A DNA stretch of 64,000 bases. Origin: Phallusia fumigata. Taxonomy: Eukaryota; Chordata; Ascidiacea; Phlebobranchia; Ascidiidae. The notes beneath the pieces are model-generated. The model worked only from the letters and a program-made list of their open reading frames with translations, had not been told where the DNA came from and made no database searches. This document shows, in pieces, positions 1 through 11,400 of the stretch. Positions within the stretch are counted from its first letter, which is position 1, and each line of letters opens with the position of its first letter. The DNA lies in NCBI GenBank assembly GCA_008931825.1, contig QXVZ01006928.1:1-64000 (forward strand). The letters run 5' to 3'. Made by a program: the position numbers and the translations under genes.

Positions 1-141
1 TATCTATCAGCTGTGAAAGTTTCATCCAAATCCATCACACATTTCATGCCAAAAGGGCATGGACAAGCTGCAGGGCAGAAAAAAAACAAAACAAACAGAG
101 TGAAACCCCCCCCCCCCCCCTTTCAGGAAGGGGACCCATAA
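1..141 (-). repeat. Dispersed repeat copy with GGGTCCCC end and C-run
   Basis: Read on the minus strand this begins near ATTATGGGTCCCCTTCC, continues through a G-run (C-run at 107-120 on the plus strand) and a pyrimidine tract, and then matches the stretch at 16545-16620 (shared GATTTGGATGAAACTTTCA). The first part is shared with copies at 2221-2452, 11501-11716 and 18827-19383. Family not identified. It lies in the intron that follows the last visible CDK exon and may continue past the left edge. Confidence 0.6.
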
Positions 142-221
142 TTATTAAACATGCATAAATTGTAAATGCTTCCAAACAACATAAACATTTTAAAATAAGT
201 TTAAATTTTGACAATACTTAC

Positions 222-3200
222 CAGGTATTCAAACACAAGAGTGAGCGACTTTTCGGTGTGGACAATATCGTGGAGTGTGACGATGTTAGCTTGCTTCAAG
301 TCCTTCAGAAGCGACACTGAAAAAAAGTTGTTTAATAAAATGCACAAAACATGTTGGTTGAAACCAATAGATAGAAGTGTTGGCTAGTTGCGGAAATCAT
401 GTTGTATCAACTGGTAATCACAAAATTGGGCAAATCGATCTAAAAATATAATTGCAGTTACGCTGTGTTTGGGGTTGTGCTACTTATATGCCCCCCTTCA
501 AACATGTTGAGTATTTCAATGTTTGAGTGGCACAACTAAACATACAACTAACAGTCTGGGGTAAAATAATGAAACAACAATTTAAAGGAGATATAAGCAC
601 AACTGGTCTACATTTAAGCACAGAGTGTTGGATCAGATTGGATCATAATTACAAAATCAATAGAGTCTAAATCAGTTTGAAAAACACTCCTTTGACCATA
701 AAACATAATATTGCGTCATTATTTCAATGCTGCCTTATTATATGAGCACCAAGATCAAGCTATTTTAAGGGTCAGGGTAAGGGTTCCAAGTTTCAAGGTG
801 AGTAAGCAATGATATATTACACAAATGTTATGTGAACTGCATACATTTACACACATCAACATTTGGTCTATCCCAGCTAGCACCAACACATACACATCTA
901 AAACTCTGTCAACAATCCTGCAATTCAAAGTGATGCAGATTGCAAAAAATTACAATATAATTACATCATAGTTTAAATGCGGCCGTAAACTGCCAATAGC
1001 ATTCCTATACAATGTTTCGTTAATGATAATGATGTTTGATGGTCACCCGGGAGATGGGTGTATTTAGATCAACCAGAAGATTGGTAACAGCCCAAAGGCT
1101 TACTGGGATGAGATGGTATGTGGTTGTGTGAAATCTATTGATTTCACTCGGGACCACAGAGAGATACCAGATAAAAATCTCTTTGTGACAGACAGGAGAA
1201 AAATATTCTAAGGTTTTTATGGCGTTCGGCTCGCATCTGACTACAACAGCGCAAAATGGATAGATACTTTCCAATTCTAATGAATTTTTGCTTATAATTA
1301 CTCATTATTTCACATTTATATATAATAAGAATATGAAAAGACATGGCATAAAGATTTTAAAAATATCTTTTAGATAGACACACAAGTACTAGATACTGGT
1401 TACAGATGAAAATAGGTAATTTCCTTTTCCAACAAAATGCAAAATCTCCTTTGCACAAAATTTGTTGTGGAGTTTAAATCAAGAAACAGAAACAGGTTTT
1501 TGGCCAGTATGTTAAGATTATATAGTTTTATTATTTTGAATAAAATGAAAGTGTTGCAATAAACATCACATTGAGTCCGACATATCATTTGCTAAAAATT
1601 GTGGAAACAAATTATTAACTTGCAAACACCTTAAACCCAAACAACACTTAATGCTGCAAACCTGGTTTTAGTTGGTACATTGTTGTTTATCAGATTTCTA
1701 GTTAAAGTGTGAGTGAATAAAATCAGGGGAAATGAGATATTAATGTTTTTAGCATCATGATCCATTGTAATAAAATTAAACCGAGCCATAAACAACAGAA
1801 AAATCTATTGATTGTGATCCTGACAACGAAATAAGAAAATACACGCATTTTTGCAAAATCCCAATGCACTGCACACATTTATGGTTATGTTCCAAAAAAT
1901 ATAAGTGGGTGCTTATGTCACGAGGTAGAGGAGTGTGGACTTGATTTACACAAGTGCATGAAACCAGTGGTAAAGTTTATGTTCGGCATAGTGGGTACTC
2001 ATTTTATGTGACTTGTTTAAACTTGAGGCAATGACACCTCCACTGCATGGTAACAAAATGGGTTTGTCTTCAATAACACAATTAATTAAAAGGTAAAAAA
2101 TGGGTGAATCCAAACTAAACTCACAAAATACTTTAAAACATTTTGCGTTGCATCAACCACCAAATAGGAAACTTCTAGGTAACTACTTTGTTAAATATTG
2201 CTGTTTTAAAAATTTCACGTTTTAGGAGCCTGTGGATAAACCGATGGGTGAATTGGGGTAAAAAGTTGTTAGTGCACAGCTTCAGATACCCATCTCTCAT
2301 GTGTGAAAATTTGAAGAAATTTGAACAACACCTTCTTGGTCAAAACGTGGGAACAAACTCGCGTTAGACAGAAAAAAAAATAAAGAAATAAAGAAAAAAA
2401 ACAGAGTAAAAACAATATGTGTCCCCTACATGGAAGGGGACCCATAATAATATGCAGTTTTTACAAAATTGAAAGAGCCCCACATAATTTTATTCAAGTA
2501 AAACACAAAGTTAGCAAAATATTTGTGGTAGATTTGAGATTTGAGTGAAACGGAAGTTAAGTTGTTAAGCATTTCATTAAATTACTTCCCACCTTCTCGT
2601 ATAGCAGTGCAGGGCGCTCCCTCCTCATGCTCCAATCGAATTTCTTTCAATGCAACAAGATTATCTGTCAACTTGCTCCGACCTTTGTACACAGTAGCAT
2701 AGGTTCCCTGGATAAGAATGAGTTAAAGTATGCGATGAGTTGTTAACAGGTCAATTAAACTCACCTCTCCGAGCTTGTCAAGCTTTACATATGATTCAAT
2801 CTTCCCAAATCCAATCTCCGACTGTCAATAAACAAACAGAGATGTTGAACTTAGAAATTAACCCTATCAGGACAGGCGTAGAAATTTAACTTCTCGGCAT
2901 TAGTTAACTCTTGCTACTCAATTATTGGTTTAGACAAACATGTTACACATCAAGTTATCCATCCCAAAACACTGGTTTGTTTCAACCTCACGATTTTTTT
3001 ATTACTGGGAATACAAAAACACAAGTGTTAAACACCGATCTGCGAAAAAGAAGCAAAAAAGGTTCATTACAAATGAGATGGTTGCTTCAAAAACAACACC
3101 ACTAGCAAGTATATTTTTTTCCAATGTATTTTGGCCACCAGCAATAAAGTGTTTGTTTTTGCAGCTTACCAGAGAAGCTCTTCTTAGTCGTCGAGTCATT

Positions 3201-4314
3201 CGCTGGTCAGAAGGCGGAGAACTAGCATGGAAGAGATTTGGAATCTGTACATTTGCGGGGAGCGACAATCGTTTGTTGTTGAGCTTTGGATGATTTAGAT
3301 GTCGCATCATGACTGTTGGTGTATGTAGTTCATCTGATGAAGCGTTTTCTCCTTCCCCGTCCGATCCAATTCCCACTATTCCACTGTTTTCATGACCAAT
3401 TCCTAAACAAAGCAAAATCACATTAGGTTCAAGGTTTTTCCCACAAATGCGCAGATTAAATTGTTCCAAAATAATTAATATTTGTAAAAGTAATAAACTA
3501 CTTGAAACATAGGAACATTAAACACTGTTCAGCTAATATTCTTTAGAATAAATATACTGGCCCTAATGAAAGATAGGGAGTACAGAAAAATCTTTATTTA
3601 TGTTTGAAATACAACTCCTGCTATTATACTATTTTCTGTCTCATTTTTTTCATGAGTTGTTCTTCAGTCACTCAACATGTATTAAAGCCATCAGCAAACA
3701 AAGAACTGTCTGATAAAACTCTTGCTTACATCACTGCCAATTTAACAAACAGTCAATGAACGTTTAATACAGACTAATTATTACGGAGAATTAAACAAAC
3801 AGCTCAACCTTAATATAGACTAATTAATACTGAGTTGGCATACACTCTAAACACCATGTCTCCAAAGCAATTTCAAAAGGTCTATATTTAAAACTACTTC
3901 TCATCTAGGATCGAATTACTTGTAACAAAGAATGTTATGAAAGCCACACCAGCATTGCACAGTGCTATGTGTCACCATATATCGCAGTTTCATCAGGCAA
4001 ATTTCCTACAGTAAATGTTCACAAATTATTTCAAGAAGTTCTGATTTTGGGCTGAAACATTGTATAAGTTAGATATTTTATGTTCCATATTAACAGATAA
4101 GCTTGATAAGCTCACAGAGAGTCTTTTTGTTTCCTAAAGTGTTTCGATAATAAAGCCACAAAATCACAAGAGCTGTTTAATAAATCTATTAAATCAAGAT
4201 TTTACCATTTTCAGTGACTGCCATTTGTTCAGTTAGTTCTGATATTGAATCATCAACCAAACTACTTCTGCTTCTTCTCATTGATAATGAAAGTCGACGC
4301 TTAATCTTCTTCAT
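222..4314 (-). CDS. PCTAIRE cyclin-dependent kinase (CDK16/17/18 group), 5' part only
   Basis: Five coding exons on the minus strand: 4314-4206, 3402-3170, 2821-2765, 2707-2593 and 316-222, all GT-AG and phase consistent, giving 203 residues. The start [14 protein letters not shown] matches the typical N-terminus of CDK16-18. Then come the conserved basic phosphosites NKRLSLPA and RRASLSEIGFG. The kinase domain begins with [13 protein letters not shown] (glycine loop), [12 protein letters not shown] (catalytic Lys) and the diagnostic PCTAIRE helix within [16 protein letters not shown]; the last exon ends at SLTLVFEYL. The catalytic loop, DFG and C-lobe must lie beyond the left edge. The N-terminal extension is shorter than in human CDK17. 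The family acts in vesicle transport, neurite outgrowth and spermatogenesis with cyclin Y. Which of the three vertebrate paralogues it resembles most was not decided; a tunicate probably has one pre-duplication gene. Confidence 0.93.
2221..2452 (-). repeat. Dispersed repeat copy, GGGTCCCC family
   Basis: On the minus strand it starts ATTATGGGTCCCCTTCCATG and runs through ACACATATTGTTTTTACTC, a pyrimidine tract, TCTAACGCGAGTTTGTTCCC and ACCCCAATTCACCCATCGG. The plus-strand copy at 11501-11716 shows the same blocks in the same order. The opening GGTCCCCTTCC...GAAGGGGAC forms a short hairpin. No long terminal inverted repeats or coding capacity were seen. Located inside a CDK intron. Confidence 0.7.
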
Positions 4315-5994
4315 AATGTTGGCCAATATAACATTTATTGAGTTACTTCATTTTGTTTCATTGCAACATTGAAAACCAGATTCAAAATTTACCCAACTGA
4401 AACAAAAAAAAATAGCCAAAGTGAAACCTAAATGAAAGAAATTAACATTAAAGCTCAAAAACTTGATCAGAGCAAAGATTTTATCAATAATGACTCAAGA
4501 CTTTACCACAGAAATAACTCCTTTTTAACGAGATCTCATTGCTTTCACTTCCTTATGTTGTGCCACAATGGCCATGCACAATTATGTTGACCCACCTCAC
4601 TAATCTATTTTAATTGGGTTGTATCATCAGTTAATTGACAGCAGCCAGAAATTTGGATCAATAAGCCAGTTATTTTGGGTTTGTTTGTTGTTTGTGCCAT
4701 TCTATGATGGTGAAATTAGTTTAAACATATTTTACGTTGTATACAATTCCTTCTAACTGAACATTTCAAAACAGTTTTTAAGCTTACCTACAGCATTGTA
4801 AGAAACTTACCAAGATAAACTTAACAAGATAAACTCAACAAGAAAAACTCTGTAACCACTGATTTGCATGTAACGACATTTATTTAAACAAGCCCAACTC
4901 GGCTAAAGATTACTGAGATATTGCTGTTTTTCGAATCTTGTGAAACCTGTACAGCAATTATTGTTATGTAAGAAGGTTAACAAAACTTAGGTAAGAAACT
5001 GAACATGCTAGGAAACTGTTTGTGATTCTAGATGCACGATAGATGGTTTGTAAAATTTCATAACTAGGGTTTGAACACCAGGACCTTCCTTTATTTGAGG
5101 ACTTACAGACTTTGTGCACACACTTTCCACAATTCAAGAATAACAAAACTATGTGAATAAGTAAACATATAATTATATTGTATTTGGTGTGACAACATAA
5201 CTGCAGTGTAAAACTTGGTTTACAACCTTGCATGATTTTCTAACTGCCCTAAACACTCATACCCCACTTGCTGATCGGCAGTATGTATTAAAATTTGAAA
5301 CAGCTAATTTCCACCATACATTATAGTTCCTTAGTGAAGAGTGCTTTGTATGGCCCCCTAAGAAACTCTAGGGGCTATGGGGCTTGGTTAGGAACGCTGA
5401 TCAAGAAACTGGTTTAAACAGGTTTTGGTCGACAATAGAAGCTAACTTTGTCAGTGGTGTGTGTATTCGGCATGTTGTAATCAGTCAGAAATTTGACCAT
5501 GAAAACTCAGTCACCAAAGTGGGCACTGCTCATGGCTGGTGTTGAACAACCTTGCCTCAGTTAAAATGCAAGCATGCCCCCCTGGGGGGGGGGGGTAGCA
5601 GAGCATGGCAAGTTTTAACAACATTTCCTGCATGGAAACTAAACACCTGCAAATGCAAGTCAACAACATCTGCATGCAGAGATGATGCCAGCAATGTTTG
5701 TGAAGATGAATAAATCCTGTTTTACAGATGGGTTGGCACTTTAGCAGAGTAACAGTTCAAGTGACATGATTTAACCAACAAAAGGTTGTACACAATTGAG
5801 GTCAGTAAAAATTCACAGTGTTGCTTTTAGGTCAAATAAGACTTCATTCACAACAGTAGATTTTTAAATGTGACATTTGCAAATTGCAGCAGCTGTCATA
5901 CTCTGCAAACTATCTCCACTGGAGGTCACACTTTTCACAATGTCAATATAACCATGGTAGAGTGCGAAATGTTTTACAATGCTTCATTGATCAA

Positions 5995-6510
5995 CATTCC
6001 CAATAAAGTTCCCTCCCGGGAATGTTTCAACGGGAAATTCCTGGAATCCTGGCAAAATTATGTTCCCGAATCCCGGGAATTAAACTTCCAGAAATATGGC
6101 AACAACCCAAAACTAATTTAGAAGTGGACAATTTTTGCTTTTGACCATCATATTTGAAAAAAATGCCCTGTCATGTCATGTTTTACAAAAAACTGACGTT
6201 AGTTATCACTTGAGGGAATTTAGTTTTCAATCTAAAATAGTGCGCTGACTAGCAGACAAAAAAATCAAATTTATTTTTCAAAAACTTAAAAAATTTTGCA
6301 TGCTTGTAGCACTGCAAAAGTGCTGCCATGTGACAAAAAACTGCCAAGCTAGATGTTTGTAGTAAATATAAACTAATTTTAGTTTTCGTAATAATGTAAT
6401 TCTCCCAAAAAAATTGGCAGTTTATTTTGTCTGGATCCCTAGGTTCCCAGGAAATGTTTTTTATTTGCTGAATCCCAGACAATAGAGGAACCCTAATCCC
6501 CGATCCCCAT
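5995..6510. mobile_element. hAT-like terminal sequence fragments
   Basis: The segment around 6010-6105 contains stacked CCCGGGAATT and TTCCAGAAATATGGCAAC motifs of the kind seen at ends of non-autonomous hAT elements. A second related patch with ATCCCTAGGTTCCCAGG and GGAACCCTAATCCCC lies at 6430-6500. No clean 8-bp target duplication was found, so the boundaries are rough and the copy is probably old or partial. Confidence 0.35.
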
Positions 6511-7757
6511 AGCAACCAAGCAAAATTATTGAAACACACTATTGACTATGAAAAGAAAGGACAATAATCTATTGCATACACTTTTAACCTCAACCGAACC
6601 TAATCAAAAGTCAAAACATGTCATTTAAATTTCATTGTATGCTTTTGTATAAGTGGTTCGATCCAAAGACACCATTTCCAAATTTTAAGTTTCAGCGTAC
6701 ATCAAAATTGCAAATATGTGTTTTTCCCAATTTTAACTTGTGGTTTGATATTATCACTGACAGTTAACTGAGAGAGTAACATCACTAAAAAATCGCTGCA
6801 AAAAGTCCGCTGAATAAAAAGATTTCAAAAAAAATCATAAACCACATCATCCAAATTAACATCACAAGAAAGGCATTGTTTGTAAAATTACTGATGTACT
6901 TACTGAGTACCTCTGGTTTAACAATATTTGCAGTCGACTCTACGTCAACGAAAAACACCAGAGTTTTTTGCGTTCATCAAGTTCAAGCAGAATAAAATCT
7001 TGACGATTTACCTCTCCTTGGATTCTGTAACATTGGTATATTATAGAAATCTTACAAAAATAACATTAAAATAAAGACCAAATTATTTCCAAAAGTTAAC
7101 TTTTTTAATTTTAGTTGCCTTGATATTGTATTTACAGAAAACCTTGCTTGTGAGTAGGCACACAAGTGCCTAAAAGGTAACCATGACAATTTGGACTAAA
7201 CTGAGGATAAAATTTTAACGATTTAGTTACCAATCGACCTTTTTTTCTTTTTCAATAATTTTTCAACCTTTTTTTCCCAATAGTTCAATGTCCCAGAAAC
7301 AATGTTGAACGAAATGAAACACGCGAATAATTACGTAGAAAATCTCGTCATGGTCGAATGCAATCAGCTGTTTACTGTCAGTTGCGAAATAATTTTCTTG
7401 TGGTGAAAAATGTGTTGAAAAACAAATATATTACACACGGAAGTCATTTTGCAACGCACACACATACTGTATGCGTTCGCGTAGTTAATGTTGTGTTGTT
7501 TGATGTTGTTTGATTAAAACCTGCAACTTTGTTTTTTTAGTGCTTTCTAAGTCAGCTAACATAGTAACCAGCACTTGTTGTTGGCCCTTTACACAGATAA
7601 ATTCCTTACTTTAAACAAATATTATGTGGATTATGTATTGTTGCATCATGTGTACTTCTGTATTTGTTCCATAATGATATTTCCTATTTTAGTTGAACCA
7701 TCCTGCTAAACAGAGTAGGGTTGTAATTCTCTTTACTATTTATCTGGTAAACACAAA

Positions 7758-7790
7758 ATGGAGACATCAAGGCCATACAAAGTTGTGTTT
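7758..7790 (+). other. Possible first coding exon of ANKZF1 (weak)
   Basis: An ATG at 7758 opens METSRPYKVVF just upstream of the MITE. The first solid ANKZF1 exon (8495) needs one extra base from an upstream exon, and a GT at 7791 would supply the right phase. The donor (A|GTGACC) is weak and there is no recognisable homology, so this is only a candidate. A trans-spliced leader followed by another start is equally possible. Confidence 0.2.
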
Positions 7791-7802
7791 AGTGACCAGC
7801 GT

Positions 7803-8200
7803 CCAGTCTGCAGAATATGGCAGTTCCCGACGAGATCTCGGGCGTGCAGGACCGAAATGTCCCGCGTGCGCGCGTGCACGACCCACAAGTCCGCGTGCAA
7901 GACCAACAAGCCCGCGTGCAACACAAGTGACAAAGATGACTAGGCAGGGCAATAAAATGTCTTTGGTGCAAATATATTTGCAAAGTAACAACAAAACAAG
8001 CAGAATCCCTGCCAATCTAGACCACTTTACAATTGTATCCCTTTATATGTCGAAAAATATCCTGAATCAGTGTGAAAACACACGACTCGCCGTGAATATA
8101 AAAAGCTCCGCGTTAATAGTATTTTAGCTGTTATTTAAAGATTGTTTTATGTTTTTACCTTCGCGTGCAAAGAAAAAAATCCGCGTGCAGTCAAAAAAAA
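7803..8200 (+). mobile_element. MITE copy, 3' end cut by an N, CGCGTGCA-rich
   Basis: Starts CCAGTCTGCAGAATATGGCA and closely parallels the complete copy at 21975-22444. It carries the same repeated CGCGTGCA words and the same inner block (AAAAATATCCTGAATCAGTG). The single N at 8201 marks where the 3' terminal repeat is lost, probably an assembly gap. The open reading frames across it are by-products of the repeated motif and are not genes. Confidence 0.75.
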
Positions 8201-8494
8201 NGCATTAAGGAAGTTGTTTATGGATTGAAGCTTGCAAAAAAATCACCTAAAATTGGGGAAATAGTAATTGATGAAAATATTTCCAGTGGTAATTTTGTGA
8301 AACAAATTGTAACAAACTGATGAAAAATCTGTCACTCTCAACTAATCTGAATAATTATAAATGTTTTTCCTATAACTTGATAAAACTGTCAGCTCATGGA
8401 TTTATAAATTGTCCCATTGGGAATTGAAATATTCTTCATGTTAAGATAATTATGCCACACAAAATTGCAATATTTTATTTTTAAGATTTTACAG

Positions 8495-11400
8495 AAGTGT
8501 TGAACACAGAGGACTCAGCAAACAATGGACCGAACCAGTGTATAACATGTAAATGTTCAATTCTCCATCGGGAGGACCAAATTGAACATTACAAAGGGGA
8601 CTGGCATCGATACAACTTAAAACTGAAACTTCTCGGGCAACCAAGTGTTTCAGAGGAAGAATTTGCTGACAATGAAGGTTTGAATGTTGCAATCAGCATG
8701 TTTGTGTATTAATCTGCACATAGTGAATTGTAATTCTTTGGCAAATTACCTTGAAATTATATGTATATATACAGGAATATTTAATTGGTTAACAATAAGG
8801 GCCATATATTATTGTTGGTTGTCAAGGCTAATGAATTTTTAACTAGTGCCTTCATGTTTGCAGATGTATTTAGCATATCAGGATCTGACACAGAAGGTGA
8901 AGAAGATTCCTTCAATGTTTCCAGTGACGAGAATCGACGATTGTCCTTGTCTGTTCTAAAACAGGAGAACAATGAAAATCGGGATGAGCAGTTTGTCAAT
9001 CGGAGACCGAAATTGTATTTTCAAAACTCAAGCGGCCAAACTGTGTCGATTTACAAAAAAGTTTTATACAGCCGTCAGGTAAATGCTTATTGGGTAAAGC
9101 AATCTCAACCTGGAAAATAGAACAGAAATGTTAAAACTGTTCTAACGCAAGATAGGAAATACAAATTTGTAACAAAAGTGTTTAAAATATGCAAGTAGAA
9201 TAGCAACAGAACAGATAGCTTATTAATTGGCTCATTGTACATTTAATTGATTTGTCTCCTTTTACTACATCCGACTATTTACAGAACTCCGATTTGGATT
9301 CGGGCATAACACAAGTTGCTGTTGACACTTTGAACCAAGCCTATGATCTTTATTGGGCAGTAATTCTTTTAAGCGCTGGGCATTTTGCTGCAGCAGTTTT
9401 TAAAGGGTCAAGCGTTATTGTCCACAAAACTTTTCACCGTTATGTCGTCCGAGCAAAACGGGGTGTGGCACAAAGTTTAAACGACTCGATGAACAGAGCT
9501 GGGATTGCAAAGTACGTGGTATTAACTTGCTTTTCATGTAGGCACTAGTGTATCAAACCTAATGTGTTTTGTTACTTTCACACACACTGAATTTGCTGAA
9601 GGTTGAGGCTTTGCACAAAATCTTATTCTCCCTGTTTTCCATCCATGTTACAGTGCTACAATTTATGCGATTTACTTTTTTTTACTGAGTAAAATTTTTA
9701 CTTTTATTGGTTTCACTCAACCAGATTTTACTCAGGTCAGCTGGGGCAAATCTAAGGCGATATAATGAAATACAACTTGAGGAAAATATCAAATCACTCT
9801 TGAAATCATGGAAAGAAGATTATTTAGATAAATGCTCTCATGTTTTTCTGCGAATTCCACAATTTCGAAAAGTGAGTTTACAAAAATAAGGTGTGTCTGT
9901 AAAGTTTTTATTACCAACATGGAAGCAAGAAATATCCATTTTTTAATTTGGCAGATACCAGGTCATTGTATAATGTTCCTTACTTCTGTAATGTTTTTCA
10001 AATTGCCATTTGATTTGACAGGAATAAACTGGTAAAAAAAACCTTTAAACTTTTAGAGCATGTTTTATGGAGGAAGGGATTGTATTTTTGATGCGAGGGA
10101 CGACCGGATCCGCTCCGTTCCATTTGTAACTCGCCGTCCGACATTCAACGAGGTTCAGCGAGTCCACCAGGAACTTTACACTTTAACAGTTCACGGTACA
10201 TAGAAGACTAACAATAGTGTTTTACTCTGTGGTGGTCAATTTTCTTGCTTTAAAATTAAATGCCCAACAACCATATAGACACTCTTTTCTGATTTTTAAA
10301 TTATATATTGTCAACCTCCCAGGACACAACAAACTCTAATATCAGAAATAAACAACCTTTCCTAGTCTTTGATTAAATGCAGAAAAATGAAACATGAATT
10401 TTGTTTTTGATTTTTTAGGCAACAAATCTATTACCGAAATTCTTTCACCAACCCAAGCCCAAAAGCACAGAACCAAAATCGACAGGAAAAGTGACACAAA
10501 AAAAGCTAGCTCAAGTGTAATAGAAAATGAATCACACAGCACAAGTATTTCAAGTATTTTTGTTTTAAAGTTAATAGAGTAATGATTTGATGACACAAAA
10601 AATTGGAATAATTGTTCTTGGTATTGTATAAATTGCTGATTAAGCCTTAAAAAATGTAAAATTTACAAAATTTCTTGTTTTGTCTAAGGTTACAGTCAAA
10701 CAAATGCTTCAAACAACCCCGATGATGAGATCATAATAAAAATGGAAACAATGGAAATCTCAACTACAGAACTTGCAACGTTTTCATCAAGTGTTAAAAA
10801 AAGGAATAAAAAGAAAAAAAAGGAAGGCGAGATGAAAGCACAGTCGAATAAATCTAGTGACAGTGGACCGAGCACTCCAAATTCCAGGGTAAATTAGCAA
10901 AGAACATTTGATGAAATTTTACAAACAAAAATGTATATTCATATATGTAGCGCTGTTGAGGTTTTGATAAGTGACTCGTAAAAAATAAAATTTGGGGTGT
11001 TTAATGAATCTGAGTGATAAAATCTGAAACACATTATTTTGTAGCGCAAGAGTCAATCCCATCTTTCACCTCTGGAGCAGTTGAGTGGAGATGAACGCAA
11101 TATGGTTAACAAATTATACACAGCCTGCAAAATTAGTGACCTCATTGAGTTCAACGAAACCCTAAACTTCATAATAAACAAGGAAAATGGAAAGGTGAGT
11201 GATCTAATACTTCAGGTGAATTGTTTCCATTTTTACAAGTTTTTAGTCATTGGTCTGTGGGTTGTTGCTCAGAATCAAACTACTTTGTTGGTTAAATTTT
11301 TGCTGTGTTGGGCAAGTAACCCACCATTCACAAATGTTGATTATGTTCAGGTTATTGAATCCATTTCCCCGTACCTTGCAGCGTTACTCTCAATGAAAAT

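Larger units (their letters stand above)
4315..8494. other. Intergenic/5' region between divergent CDK and ANKZF1 genes
   Basis: No supportable protein-coding exon was found here apart from a possible first ANKZF1 exon at 7758. The stretch holds AT-rich sequence, an 11-G run near 5586, hAT-like end fragments around 5995-6110 and 6410-6510, a slightly more CpG-rich patch around 7300-7490 that could be a promoter for either gene, and a MITE copy at 7803-8200. 5' untranslated exons of both genes may lie here but cannot be fixed from sequence alone. Confidence 0.5.

Noticed and set aside
7693-8127. Open frame of 144 codons and shorter overlapping frames
   Set aside because: They lie across the MITE at 7803-8200 and recur in its second copy; the Arg/Ala-rich sequence is only the CGCGTGCA repeat translated.
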